A stretch of DNA of 64,000 nucleotides, taken from Talaromyces rugulosus. Lineage: Eukaryota > Ascomycota > Eurotiomycetes > Eurotiales > Trichocomaceae. The position numbers and the translations under genes were made by a program. The DNA lies in the NCBI RefSeq assembly GCF_013368755.1, contig NC_049563.1, positions 5,518,001 through 5,582,000 on the forward strand. The letters are read 5' to 3'. Positions 10,523-21,844 of the stretch are shown in pieces. Numbering within the stretch: the first letter of the stretch is position 1; each line of letters begins with the position of its first letter. The notes under the pieces were generated by a model. The model searched no databases. It saw only the letters and a list, made by a program, of their open reading frames with translations, and was not told the origin of the DNA.

Positions 10523-12771
10523 TCAAGAATCGCCGCCGGTAGCAGCAGGCTTGTCGGAGGATGGAGGAGCAGGCGAGTCACTGCCCTTGTTAAATGCGCC
10601 TCTACCTCTACCTCCACGGCCGCCACGGTCAGATCCACGACCTCGGCCTCTTCCAAATCCACGGCCACGTCCAGTCTCACTGTCACTGGCTCCTCCGCTC
10701 TGGTATCCGCCTCGGGTTGCCGCAGTAGCACCGCCGCGGGAACTGCTTTGCCAAGTTCCTGCATTGCCTTCACGTCGAGAGCCGCGGTCCTCGAAGAATT
10801 TGATGTTTGGCTTGCGGGGTTGACCTTGTGGTGTAGGTCGCTTGTGGTCGATTGGTTGACGGTCGAGAGCAGCCTTGGCCTCCTCGACGCTTCCAAAGGT
10901 TGCGACGTGACCGAATTTGCCCCATTTCTCGACTTTGACAATCTTCGCCAAATCTTCCTCTGGGAACAGGTCACGCGCTGCCTGCTCATTGTCAACATTA
11001 GAAATAAACAGACCATTGCTCTGTTTCTTCTCGCCCCTCAGTGCCGGGGATTCCGAGGGCTTGTCGGCTTCTTTGCTGCCATTGGAGTCCTTTTCGGTAC
11101 CGGAGGGCTGAGGAGTAGCAGGCTTAGGCAACACAGGTGCAGGTGACACCGTCGTGGCTGGAGGTGCCTGGGGCTTTCCTTGGCCGCCTTGGAACGGTGT
11201 GCCACGACCAGCTGGAGGAGCCTGGCCGAACTGAGGAGCTGCGCCAGGTCCGGCAGCGGCAGCAGCCCCTGGTTTCTGGATACGGTGAGCAAAGTTGAAG
11301 CCCTGCGCGCGCATTTCAGTTCCAATTCGTCCACCGTCAATGTCGAGAACAAGGTAGCCAAAAGCAGCATCAGCCAAATTAAAGTTCCACATGTTCTTAA
11401 AGGCGCTCTCATCCACTTGACCTCCAGCATTGGCTCCAGCAACAGGGCCACCGAAAGGATTGCCACCATTTGCTACAGAAGGCATTTTTTGAACGATATC
11501 AAGTGCATTGTCCAAAAGAGTCTTTTGTGCTTCGTTTGATGAAATGGCCGATTCAACCTCGCCACGCACGGTATCCCAAACGTCGTTGAAGGAGGCCTTG
11601 GAGGCTGCCAGTTTACCACGGTAGTGATCGAGGGTAGGGTTGACTGAGAATTCGTTGTAAGAGGAGCCGTATCGGAAATGCAATCCAGCAGATACCGAGA
11701 AATCGGCTTTCAGCGTCACAGAGAGTTGATTGAGCATTCCTTCACGGGCTGGAGAGGCGTGCGTCACAAAGATTCGAGTCTCGGAAGGATCGTAGACACG
11801 GTTTGCGGTATCGACCAGCTCTCCCATTTGAAGAAGAGTAGTCCACATAGTACCCTGTCCACCGGCAATCGTAGTCTTGCCCTCCCCGTTATCGAACAGT
11901 TTGTGCATAACGACAGCACCACCGAGACCCAAAAGACGCAGCTTAACACCTCCGATGTCAAGCAGTCGCGAGTTGGCCTCATCGATGATGTGCAGGTTAT
12001 CAACCTTGTATTCTGCCGAGCGAAACTTTTCTAAGACCCGCACGTCCTCGCAGGCACCCCACACCGTGTAGACAGGAACATCCAATGTCAGGGTTTTGTT
12101 GAGAAGCTGTGGAAGCTCGGATAGAGGTAGCTGATCGGGCGTAAATCGGGACTTGATCGATTGCTGTGGGCCAATTTGAGCGATAGTGCGTTTGACTTGG
12201 TCTGACAAAAGCGGCGAATACTGAGCGACGTGTTTCAAAGTCCTGGAGAACACTTTTGTTAGCAAACTGCACAATTCATCCTGGTTGTCATCGAGCCCTA
12301 CTTATCAGCAATCCGCTCAAGGGACGTTTCATCGTAAAAACCAAAATCACCAGTGTGGATGATGTGGTCCGCACGTGCTTGTTTAGCCAGTTCATTCAGT
12401 GACCTGAGATTTCCTACAATGTGTCAGCCGACAGGTTTTTGATTTAAGCAAGGCCGGGTTCTCCTTACCTCTCACATCGGCTACACACAGCACCCTGACA
12501 GCACCATTTTGAATGACCCGTCCGTTGTTGGGCAGTAGAGGAGTTGCGCCAGGAACAGGGCCACTGACTGTAGCACCGTTTGGCAGCGAATTCGGGATTC
12601 CAAAGTTGTGAGGGCGGGGCTAACAGAAAAAGAAACAGCATTGTTAGCGTTCTGTTTTGCAGGAGACAGAGGGAAAAACTTCTGAGCAAGACGGCCATAA
12701 AAAAAGCGAAGGCAATGCGCCGCCGACGCCAAAGGGGGTTTGCGGAGCTTGGGCAGACTTACTGAAGCCAT
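10523..12771 (-). CDS. DUF2433-type calcineurin-like phosphoesterase with RRM-like and RGG tail
   Basis: Exons 12763-12771 (only nine bases, Met-Ala-Ser), 12469-12619, 12302-12413 and 10523-12242 give 663 aa. The N-terminal half resembles a metallophosphoesterase: VLCVADVRGN at about residue 50, HTGDFGFYD at about 78, WGACEDVRVLEKF, and an FVTHASPAREG box. Later comes NMWNFNLADAAFGYLVLDIDG, which I associate with the fungal DUF2433 family. After a Pro/Gly linker there is an RRM-like stretch (NGLFISNVDNEQAARDLF, KVEKWGKFGHVATFGSVEEA). It ends in an RGG-rich tail (GRGFGRGRGRGSDRGGRGGR). The combination suggests an RNA-associated phosphoesterase, but catalytic activity is unproven. The first metal motif is DVRGN rather than the usual DxH, so activity may be altered. 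The tiny first exon was inferred from the GTAAGT donor directly after ATGGCTTCA. Confidence 0.85.
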
Positions 12772-13436
12772 GAGGACCGCAGAGCGAGAAGAAGAAGCTA
12801 TGTGCGAGGTTGGCGTGTGTAGATGAAGGGGTGGTAACAAAAAGGAGAGCGACAAGAATGGAGAGGCGAGGGAAGTGAAGCTGCGTTGATGCTTGACGAT
12901 GGCGAGAAGATGGGGGAAAAGCAGCGAGCGGGAAGGCACTTTAAACACGCTAGGCCCGAACGGGTTGACGGAGAAGCGCAGTGAATTGCGCCCGCCTCCA
13001 GTGTTAATACCGGTGTTTTTTTACGAGGCAGTGGACGAGGAAACAAAGGAGAAGCGAAAGAAGAAGGAGAGACAACTACAAAGAAGCTGGAACAAAGGTG
13101 CCTGGACATTTCCTCATTGTTGGTTAGTTGGTTAGCTAGCTACTCCACTTACATAAGCGGTGCGCCACATAGACTCCGCTCTGACAGCCACAGAGGCTAC
13201 GCACCGCCACAATAAGGAATATTGCTTCAACATTCAACTCTACAACTACGTTGGCCAACATTTGAAGTGTAAAAAGGTATAGAATACGAAATTGGCCAGA
13301 GCTTAATGCGGTAATCAGGAAAATGGTGTTGGGTACTGTGTGATATATATCTTAGATACATCAATTGATGAAAAGATTCAGTCATTTTGTTTATCCTCTC
13401 ATACGCCATCCTGATTTTATATACAGAATATCCTCA
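12772..13436. promoter_or_regulatory. upstream region of the DUF2433-type gene
   Basis: Lies between the start of one minus-strand gene and the 3' end of the next. The 300 bp next to the start codon are purine-rich on the plus strand (CT-rich in the sense of transcription). No further gene is seen. Confidence 0.45.
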
Positions 13437-15128
13437 CTAGCTTCTAAAGAGTCTCAAACCGCCCTCCTCCACATCTTCCTCGTCTGACGCAGCCCCAGTC
13501 ACCCCATTCGCATCGCCCTCTTCATCCGACTCGCCGAGCAATCCACTCGCACTTTTGCCCAACAGCGAAGCGAAAAACTCGTCTCGGGCTCGCCCTGTCC
13601 AAGAGCCGCGGTCTTCCGGCGCCATGAAGTTCTGCAGCTTCTCGTGTACGTTGTACCGCATCTTGCGGCCCTTGGACGCTTTGGTGTCGACGTCCTTGTG
13701 AACTTTGTCTTTGCGCATCCCTGAGGTGCGGTGAGTGGGGAGCTGCAAATGCAGAGAGTCGAGCCCATTCGTGACGGCATCCGACGAAGACATGCGCTGC
13801 TCGACCAAGTCACGAAGAAGAGACTGGTAAAAAGCGGCATCGTCATAAACGAGCTGTTCGTGAGTGTCAGAGGAACCGTTCGTACGCTGTTTCTTCGACG
13901 CGCGGTCACTAATCTCGGACCCAATGTGGGAATCAAGTACTGCTGTAATCGATTGTTTGTCGGAATTTCCAAGAAGTTTTCCTCTTGCGTTTGGTAGGTT
14001 CGCGTTTGTCCCGCGTACTTTGTGATTCCATTTCTCAAGTACGGCACGACGATGGATCTGGGATTCTACTTCCAGATCCTGCATCCGCTGCCATAATGAT
14101 TCGGGAGAAGTAATCGATGCAGCCGAAAGCCTTTTTCTCTTCTTTGAATCGTCCCTGGAGTGTACATCTGCAAGAGCGAGACGCAATGTTTCCAAAGTAG
14201 ACCACAGGGCCAGAGCAGCGGACTCGGCAGATTTTATCGCATCGTCATCAGCGCTGTTTGCTTCCTCATCCAGTCGGTTGGGCAGGTCATTCACAACAGC
14301 CAACCCTTTTTGCAGTTTTATTCTTGCGTTGAGGAGGGCATCAAAAGTCAGTCGCTGTTTCCTAACCCCCAATCCTTTGGTCGCGTCCGCTTTCGCAGCT
14401 TGAGAAATAGTTGCGGCGACGCTTTTTTGATCCGTGGTCATCAGTCTGCGTAATTCGTCTCGGTCGTTAGATGCAGTGCCAGTGGCTGCACGAGGTGCAG
14501 TATCTTCTTCATCCGACGTAGAGAGATCATCACTGCCATCGCTTTGGTCCTCTGAATCATGCTCGATTTCTGCATCACTGTCGAGTTCGTCCACCCCTTC
14601 ATCATCTTCATCCTCATTAGCCTCGTCCTCGGAAAGATCCTCGTCTTCGTTGTCAATTAGATCATCATCATGCTCGTCGAGATCCTCCTCCTCACTCTCG
14701 TCTGATTCATGGCGCTGAAACGGATCGTCGTCGTCGCTCGCGTCCTCCAATGCATCCCTGCTCACTCGCGATCCGTAATATTCCTTTCCGAGAGTAAGGG
14801 TATCGGGCTTGCGCAATTTGCTCTTGCTAAACTTTGATCAGTAAATGTTGCACGTATGATGCTCGAAAGGTCACTCACCCAACGCGCTGATAGTGTCCAC
14901 GGCCTGCATCCTCGTCTACTTCCGAGTCCGATTCGTCGTCAGAGCCTCGTTGGCCTGCATCTGGATCTTCGGGATCGAAATCTGGACAAGAAACAAAGGT
15001 TAGCCCGCCGGGGTTGAAGACCAGAATACGGAGACTGTGAAGGGCTTACCTTTCGGCGTAGGGTCGTCAAGATCGGCAAGCTGCTCTGCAAGGCTTTTGA
15101 TGCCTTTTGTTTGTGTGGATTTCCCCAT
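13437..15128 (-). CDS. bfr2: Bfr2/AATF (Traube) family rRNA-processing protein
   Basis: Exons 15050-15128, 14879-14981 and 13437-14826 give 523 aa. Residues about 30-160 are extremely acidic (runs of DEDEDLSEDEANEDEDDEG), followed by the AATF/Che-1 core (KGLGVRKQRLTFDALLNARIKLQKGLAVVN, VLEKWNHK). The C-terminal TRAUB region contains FYQSLLRDLVEQRMSS and KASKGRKMRYNVHEKLQNFM, then FFASLLGKS. This is the order seen in yeast Bfr2 and human AATF, nucleolar factors needed for early pre-18S rRNA cleavage in the small-subunit processome. The start at 15128 gives MGKSTQTKGIKSLAEQLADLDDP, a typical opening for the family. It is divergent from ind1 with 310 bp between starts. Confidence 0.93.
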
Positions 15129-15438
15129 AGTTCTATCTGTCGCCAGAAACGTCGCCAAAGTCTAGGTCTCGCAAGTTAAAAAATTAAAAAAAAAGAAGTC
15201 GATGCGGAGACTCGGGAAAAATTCCCTAGTAGGTGGGGCCGACGACCGCGTAGGGCAGGCCTTGCCGGGCCAGCAGGAGCTTCTCCGATAACAACCTTGG
15301 ATTGATCTTCCATCAATCAATTGCACCACACACAGCTTATTTGATAGCTACTTGGTCCGGAGCAGGCGGTTGAATACGGTTGCCTTGGTTTTTCTGAGTG
15401 ACGCCTTTTTCTTGCTGGACTTGCTCCCACTAGAGAGA
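15129..15438. promoter_or_regulatory. bidirectional promoter of bfr2 and ind1
   Basis: A 310-bp gap between the start codons of two divergent housekeeping genes. An A-tract at 15178-15195 sits next to bfr2. An in-frame upstream ATG for ind1 occurs at 15352, but the shorter start fits a mitochondrial presequence better. Confidence 0.6.
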
Positions 15439-16554
15439 ATGCGACAGAGAAGCTTCTTCTCCACGCTGCGCGCTCTACAACATGATAATCCGCTAGTATG
15501 CCAGTCCACAAGCCCATTCTCTCGCCGACGACATTTCTCAAGCTGACATTTACTTGATTATATTAGGGTCTTCCCAAATCAGGAACACCACCCGCATTTA
15601 AAAGCCGCCGCGGCCTCCCCGAGAAGCGCAAAATTCGCGATGTCGCCAAGGTCATAGCTGTCTCATCAGCTAAAGGCGGGGTGGGCAAGTCGACAATTGC
15701 GGGTTCGTTCACCTGTACCCATTTGATTTGAATGATGGAGTGATGGTAGATACTAATCTAGATGTGTTCTTTATTCAGTCAACCTAGCCCTGGCCATGGC
15801 TCGGCGAGGCATCCGCACTGGCATTCTGGACACAGACATATTCGGCCCTTCCATACCTACGCTATTGAACCTCCATGGCGAACCACGTTTGGACTCGTCG
15901 AATTGCTTAATCCCATTGACAAATTATGGACTCAAGTCTATGTCAATGGGATATCTGCTCCCCCAAGCATCATCTCCGCAGACCGACCCCTCCACACCTC
16001 CGCCCATGGATACAACGCCGATCAGCTGGCGCGGACTCATGGTAACTAAAGCCATGCACCAACTCCTCCACTCAGTCTCATGGGGTCCACTCGATGTACT
16101 CATACTCGACCTCCCGCCCGGGACTGGCGATGTCCAGCTTACGATCGGGCAAGAAATAATTCTCGACGGGGCCGTTATCGTCTCTACACCACAAGATATC
16201 GCCCTCCGAGATGCTGTCCGTGGATTCGGCATGTTCCAGAAAATGGATGTCCCAGTGCTTGGTATGGTTAGAAATATGGCATTCTTTGAATGTCCACACT
16301 GTGGTAACGAGACGAGGATATTCTCACACTCGCATGGCCATGAAAGTGCCGAGCAAGGCGTCGTGGCGCAGTGCAACAGGCTGGGAATAGACTTTCTTGG
16401 TGATATCCCCCTTGATGCTAGGGTCTGTGAAGATGCAGATCGGGGAGTGCCCACGGTTGTAGCTGAGGAGGCAAATGAGAATAGTGGTAGGAGGAGGGCA
16501 TTTATGGGCATTGCCGAAAAGGTAGCTAGGAAGGTTGGCTTAGAGTGGAAATAG
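15439..16554 (+). CDS. ind1: Ind1/NUBPL-type mitochondrial P-loop Fe-S assembly protein
   Basis: Exons 15439-15495, 15567-15702 and 15779-16554 give 322 aa. The N-terminus MRQRSFFSTLRAL is a short basic amphipathic presequence, and the first intron falls just before the family hallmark GLPKSGTPP. The deviant Walker A SAKGGVGKST lies at residues 53-62, with LDTDIFGPSIPTLL after it. The iron-binding CPHC is at 236-239 (FFECPHCGNE). LPPGTGDVQLT and VIVSTPQDIALRDAVRG are typical Mrp/NBP35 blocks. Ind1 delivers [4Fe-4S] clusters to respiratory complex I in the mitochondrial matrix, and this gene has every landmark. An in-frame ATG at 15352 would add 29 hydrophobic residues and is less likely. Confidence 0.93.
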
Positions 16555-16941
16555 CTCTAGAGGTTCGTTTCAGGACTAATGTATAAATAATTTGATATTG
16601 TATTATAGTGTACTTTCAATTTCAACTTGAGATACCAACTATTCGAACCAGGCAATATATATTCGCTGATAATAGTGACTCGTACAAAGTAAATGTATTT
16701 GAAGGGAGAAAATGCATTGCCATTTATCACTCGAATTAATAGAGATTCAAAGTCAGCCCTGGAAGAACACAAAAATCGGAGTATGTGCATGAAATCGCGA
16801 CAAATGAAATGACAAAAGTGAATGGATATCTTGAAGCATGTATGTCAAAATTCCACCCATAGACAGACAATCCAAAAGGAATATATTTCATGCATATTTA
16901 CTGAAAGAAGTCCGGTAATATTGTGTAATAGATGATGGTGT
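16555..16941. other. convergent intergenic region
   Basis: AT-rich 3' flank shared by two convergent genes. No feature beyond AATAAT/TATAAATA-type stretches that may serve 3'-end formation. Confidence 0.45.
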
Positions 16942-19898
16942 TCAAGGTCGATATTCCTCGGCGGTGATAAACTCATCCCGCTCTGGCATTTTAGGTCTGT
17001 CAAAATTCACACCATTTTCTTTCGAGTTGGATTCTGCCTGGGATGTTGAATCTTGAACTTTGGACTTCTCGACTCTTAGAATACCGGGAGCATGGCGAAC
17101 AGCAGCGTTGGTTGCAATCGAGGAGCCTGCCGACATCAATTCTTCAGCGGCTGAAGTTGGAGTTTGTGGGACACTGTCCACAAAAGCGCTATTATGCTCA
17201 GAATATTGAAATGATTTTCTGATCAATGAGGATTCCGATACTTTTGGTACACTGTCGGTGCTTGACAAGGAAAAGGTGTCTGGTCTTAGCGATACGTTGT
17301 CTTTCACGCTGATAACTCCGTCTTCGTTACGGATTGCTCTTGTGCTCGCATTGTCAACAAATTTCAAGGACTGTGATCCGGCGTTGGTATCGAGGCCTGG
17401 AATCAGAACGACAGGTGTATTGTCTGAATTTGTAAATGAAGGCGTATCTCCTCTATGTTCCTCCTGTTGCTGTGTTGGGCCATTGAAAACGGCGTTTGCC
17501 GTGTCTTGATCATTGTCAGCTGCCTGGCCACTATCAGTAACAATGCGCGGCTGGCTACGCGGTCGACTGTGGGATTTGTCCCTATTCGACAGTGAATCTC
17601 GAGCCTGTTCAGCGGCCACATCATCGATATTTCGATCGTGTCCAACTTCGACAACAGAATCAGGGATTTCATCTTTAGTCTCTTCTTTCTCGGCAATTTC
17701 TTTGTCATGCTTGCTTGCAGCTAAAGACCATAGCATCATGCCATAGCTCTTGCGCGGCTTCGGAGGCGTGACATCTTTCTCCATCCGCCTGCTCGCCATG
17801 GCACATGCGGGGGGTATTTCATCGTCGAATCCGTAGTACCCTTTTTCGAAGTCTTTGATGCGGCTCCGCTGAACTCGAAGTTTTGGCTTGGCAAATTTCT
17901 CATCCCATGCTTTCTTGGCTACTAGCCATTTGCTGACAATCGTGGAACTGATAGCACCGACTTTCTCACGTGGTTGCTGTAAGGCTGGAAGCGCATGTGG
18001 GGGTTCAAGATGATATACCACTCCATGCCTGTCAACCTTTTGCCGGATGATGTGTTTGTGGAATCGCGGCAGAGGATCTCCTGCTTTCCCAATTGACCCT
18101 TTAGGCTGGTCCCTTTCTAGATCAGAGGATGACGATGAGCTAGAAATCGAGGATGTATCGTCCTTGGGGATTTCGATTTCTTCGTGCTGAGCGTGTGCCA
18201 AAGCCCAAGCACCGAACTGAGCAATGGACCGGAACATGAATTTTGCAGGTTTAGTCCAACTTAATGTTATACCCACATGGCACAGATCTTCCCAAACTTG
18301 CAGCTGCACGTAGGTGGGATCATATTGGTTCAATTTAGTCCTGTCAGGGTCGTGCTCATCGAGATAGGCATCCATGGGAGGATAAGCTGCTGGATCGGCG
18401 GCCTTGTGTGCTAGATAGATCTGCTCGTCGCGGAGCATTTCACCGCCACCGGTTAGGATTAGAAGAGGTGGTAGCCCACCAAGAGACGGCTGCAAGATGG
18501 GTGAAACTAGTGGATGCGACAACAACTGGTTTGGACAGTACATTTGAATTTGATCTTTGATCTCGACCACCGTGTTATCTTGCATGGGCACGACGAGAGT
18601 ATCCGCTTTGCCAGTACGAATATGTTCCTCTTGAGCTGGTTCAAGATTGGTATGCAATCCGGGGTATGTATGGCCCACCTTTTCGCCACTGCCTTGCCGC
18701 ATAGTGAATCCACGCACAGCTGTTTTCTGATCTGCTGGTTGGACTTTTGCGGAAACCGAATTGGTTTTGGTTTTATCGACAGTTGTTTTCTCCTCGGCCG
18801 CTTTATATATTGAAGCCAGATCATCTGCGTTTGGGGGTGGCCATGCTTGTGAAGGACGGTGCATGAATCCGTGCTCCGGAATGTAGTCGAGCGAACTTCC
18901 ACTTGCGACAGATGGGAAAGAGTGAGTAAGGTCGACCCATGGAGAGATGAGAATGCCACCAGCGGGAAGAGGGATGCCTTGATCCCGGAGGACAACCAGC
19001 ATTCTATAGAAATTAGTCAAAGGTTATGGAACGAGTAGAGAAATACTCACGACAGAACCATGCCTCCGCCGGCAGAATCACCGGCCACAACGATTTCTGA
19101 CGGATCTTGGATGGTCAGTAAATACAGGTAAGATGCGATACAGTCCTGAAGCCCGCAGGGGAATGGAAACTGTGGCGACAGGCGATAGGATGCTAAGAAT
19201 GGTCAGTGAAGGCGATATCATTAGTATAGTGGATCTGACGTACTATGATAGCGTTAGTAAAATAGGCACCACAAAGATGGACAACAAAAAGAGAAACTTA
19301 CCGTGCAAAGACTCGGGCTTTGAGTTTTCGCGCATGGCGTTGCATCATATAGCGATGCGAGTCAATACTACCAAAGAAATAGGCTCCGCCATGTATGTAA
19401 AACATCACGCGCTTGCAACGCGCAGCGGACCGTTTCCTCGCATTGTAATCGCTCTTCATCTCAATCCACTCAAATCGTAAATCTTTTTCGTGGCCACGCC
19501 ATTGCCACCACGTCTTCCCACCGACTCGAGTTATTCCGCGCTCCCCCAATTGCGAATTGATGCTGTCGGCGGCCTTGGTGAGATACTCTGCCGGGACGAC
19601 GTCTTCCTTGATCTTGACCCAATGCGATGTGGGAACTTTCTGAGCAGTGAACGCCTGGATATCTTCGATGGTATGGCCGGCAGCATGTTTGAGGAAAGCA
19701 CGAACGACGTGCAGTCCTTCGTCGTAGGATACATGTGCGGTTGGCTTTTGGTGACGAGATTTGCGGTCGAGATACTATTATGTATGATTCAGCGATTGTG
19801 GGCACATACGATGGGGATTTGGTACGTACATGAGAGAACCAAGTTGAGATCACCGTTGGAGCCACGCTCGCCCCAACGCAAGCCGTGTTCAAATGCAT
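16942..19898 (-). CDS. large alpha/beta hydrolase of the hormone-sensitive-lipase type, with a predicted stwintron
   Basis: Exons 19830-19898, 19303-19774, 19051-19192 and 16942-19003 give 914 aa. The HSL-type oxyanion motif is in YIHGGAYFFGS. The nucleophile motif GDSAGGGM is encoded by the third exon, and SPWVDLTHS follows. PPLLILTGGGEMLRDEQ and WEDLCHVG supply the expected acid and histidine region. A disordered C-terminal extension of about 400 residues follows, as in related fungal proteins. The family hydrolyses carboxyl esters; the substrate is unknown. Between the second and third exons no single GT-AG intron keeps frame. Only a twin intron restores the family sequence ...KARVFAPSYRLSPQ (separate entry). 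The start at 19898 begins MHLNTACVGASV; a further upstream exon cannot be excluded. Confidence 0.82.
19193..19302 (-). other. predicted [D1,2] spliceosomal twin intron (stwintron)
   Basis: Read on the minus strand. The internal intron spans 19301 to 19243 (59 nt; GTAAGT donor, TTACTAAC branch region, ATCATAG acceptor). It splits the first G (19302) from the following U (19242) of an outer donor. After its removal, G plus TACGTC forms a canonical GTACGT donor for a 51-nt outer intron with branch TACTAAT and acceptor TTAG ending at 19193. The resulting junction GCAC/CATCC reads Ala-Pro-Ser and keeps the 914-codon frame. A conventional intron from 19301 to 19193 shifts the frame and reaches a stop before the nucleophile motif. 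Confidence 0.82.
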
Positions 19899-20391
19899 GT
19901 TGCCTTGTTCTGGACAACTTTGGCAGAAGCTTCAATTCGTCATCCAGGGGTAAAGCGTGTTATCACCACGAGCAGGCGCAGCTTGTCGAATGGGTCTGGG
20001 TCGCAGGGATTGGCCCAGACATACTCTGATCGAATGTATATACAGCATTTCGAGCCGTGACGCAAACGGCGCCATGCGATTATCGATGCAGACGATCGTC
20101 ACGATCCAAGCCGAGGGAAGAAAACGCGATGATGTCACCCATGTCAGCGCCAGGCCAGCTCAGGCTAGCGTGGATCCACGGTTCCTGGCGATGTCAAATG
20201 GGAATGCCCCGATGCTGTCATCCTCGCAGCAGTTGACGTTGAGGTTGGTAGAGGCAGCGCAGGGCATCGTTTTGGGTTGATTGTCGGCAATCTTGACGGA
20301 GTAGTAATTAACCTGAGGGTTATGGCATCGTTGACGGTAGCGAACTCACAAGTAACGTGACGGTATCAAACTTCGGGGTCTTGGCACTTGC
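19899..20391. other. upstream flank of the hydrolase gene
   Basis: The first 100 bp run into the hydrolase start and may hide an extra 5' exon. The rest shows no supportable gene. Confidence 0.4.
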
Positions 20392-21164
20392 TTAATGATA
20401 GCGCGGAACAGTAAAGCTTTTTAACATCCAAAAACATCGACCAATGTTGAGATAATTTAACGAGAGTCCATGAATCTGATGGTCCCTGTATCTGTCAGAG
20501 CCATGGCGAATATCTAGCGCCTTCTTATGGAGGTCTATAGCATGCTTGATATCACGGTTGGCAATAACAACGGCTAAATTCATAAAGCCATTGGCGCGAT
20601 TGGGATGATATTCATCCAGGAATCCAGATTGGAGGGCTTTCTCCCGAATTTTAAGGGCCGAGGAAGCCATACTCTCCGCTTATACCATCCGCGACATCTC
20701 GTTATGCTCAAAGAGTTCAACGGTGCAGATATCCGCCCAGAGCAGGCCATGGTCCTGGACACCAATCCGTTGATATTCATACTTAGCTGTTACAATGAGT
20801 GAGTTGCTAAGTTCAAAACGTCCCCTCTCGCATAGATACCTGCTTTAACGTCAGTGCATCCTGATCTTTCCTTGCTATACGTAGCTTACCAGGCGCAGCT
20901 GTATATAAGCTCAATGAAATCAGCCGAAATATCTAACCCACTTTCGTGTGCTAGTCTCTGGTAGCTTTCATGCAATGCCAGAACATGAGGTAGGAAAACT
21001 TCACATTGAGGCCATACCTCGGTCATATGATCTCTGGAAAGACTATGTAATGGGAACGCATCTCGAAGCAGTTGTAGCGCCGCCTCGAATGAAAGTTGTC
21101 GATATTCGCCGTCCCTTTGGAGCTGTTTAAAAACCGTCTTCTGGACAAGCCGATATAATGCCAA
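20392..21164 (-). pseudogene. relic of a NACHT/TPR (fungal NLR-like) gene
   Basis: Two coding-like blocks are joined by a plausible intron (about 20838-20885). Block one (20886-21164) begins ALYRLVQKTVFKQLQ and contains VWPQCEVFLPHVLALHESY, the region between the NTPase and the TPRs in fungal NLR-like proteins. Block two carries degenerate tetratricopeptide repeats (GFMNLAVVIANRDIKHAIDLHKKALDIR). An in-frame TAA interrupts block two at about 20684. No NTPase part is found upstream on this strand and the repeats stop abruptly after about three units. The gene is therefore truncated at both ends and broken inside. Intact family members act in non-self recognition and programmed cell death; nothing functional is expected here. 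Confidence 0.68.
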
Positions 21165-21844
21165 GCAATAATTTCAGTTCATCCAATGGGCGTTTGCGAG
21201 GTTCGATGAATGCTGGATTTCACCAGACCTCGGTGCGAAGGGATTCTAACCCTGGCACATATTCAGTTTACTACGATACACTCCGTAGATACACTCCGTA
21301 GTACCGTACCCATCAGCTGACTGTCCCACTTTACCAACGAGTGCCGATAATGGCCAATAATCCGGTCTAGTATCGTATACTGGCCGTTAATTGGCCATTC
21401 TGGTTTCACAAGCATTCTTTGTTGAGCAGACCATTGGAAAAATATGACAGAATGTGATACACCTTTTCATTTGGACAGGATCTTCTGTTTGTTTCTGTTT
21501 TTTTCCCCTTTGTATCAAGAATTAGGGCCAGGAGACATTTACTAATGAGGAATAGTATATTAATTGTTATTTTCAGTTTAATATTGATAATTTACAAGTA
21601 AAAAAAATATCAAATCTATTAAAATAATATAATAGCTATAAACTAGATTATCTTGGAGACTTTTCGACTGGTACTGTAACTTTAGGTAATAAAAAGGAAA
21701 TCTATTCTTAGCTTATACAGTACTAAAACCCACCAGGCCCTGACTTTTGACGCGCCCTCCGTACTTACTTCCACATTACATTCATCACCAGTCGCCCCAT
21801 TAACCTCCCCTCTTGTAAGCGTCACTTATGATGACTTTGTGGTG
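21165..21844. other. intergenic, AT-rich relic DNA
   Basis: From about 21540 to 21720 the sequence is strongly AT-rich with no coding signal. Two tandem copies of GATACACTCCGTA lie at 21271-21300. Base composition changes sharply from that of neighbouring genes, as in decayed repetitive DNA. Confidence 0.45.

Noticed and set aside
10505..11146. Plus-strand open frame over the RGG tail
   Set aside because: It mirrors the GC-rich Arg/Gly repeats of the minus-strand gene and has a Ser/Thr-Ala composition typical of such shadows.
14434..14718. Serine-rich plus-strand frame
   Set aside because: It is the antisense of the acidic Asp/Glu tract of bfr2.
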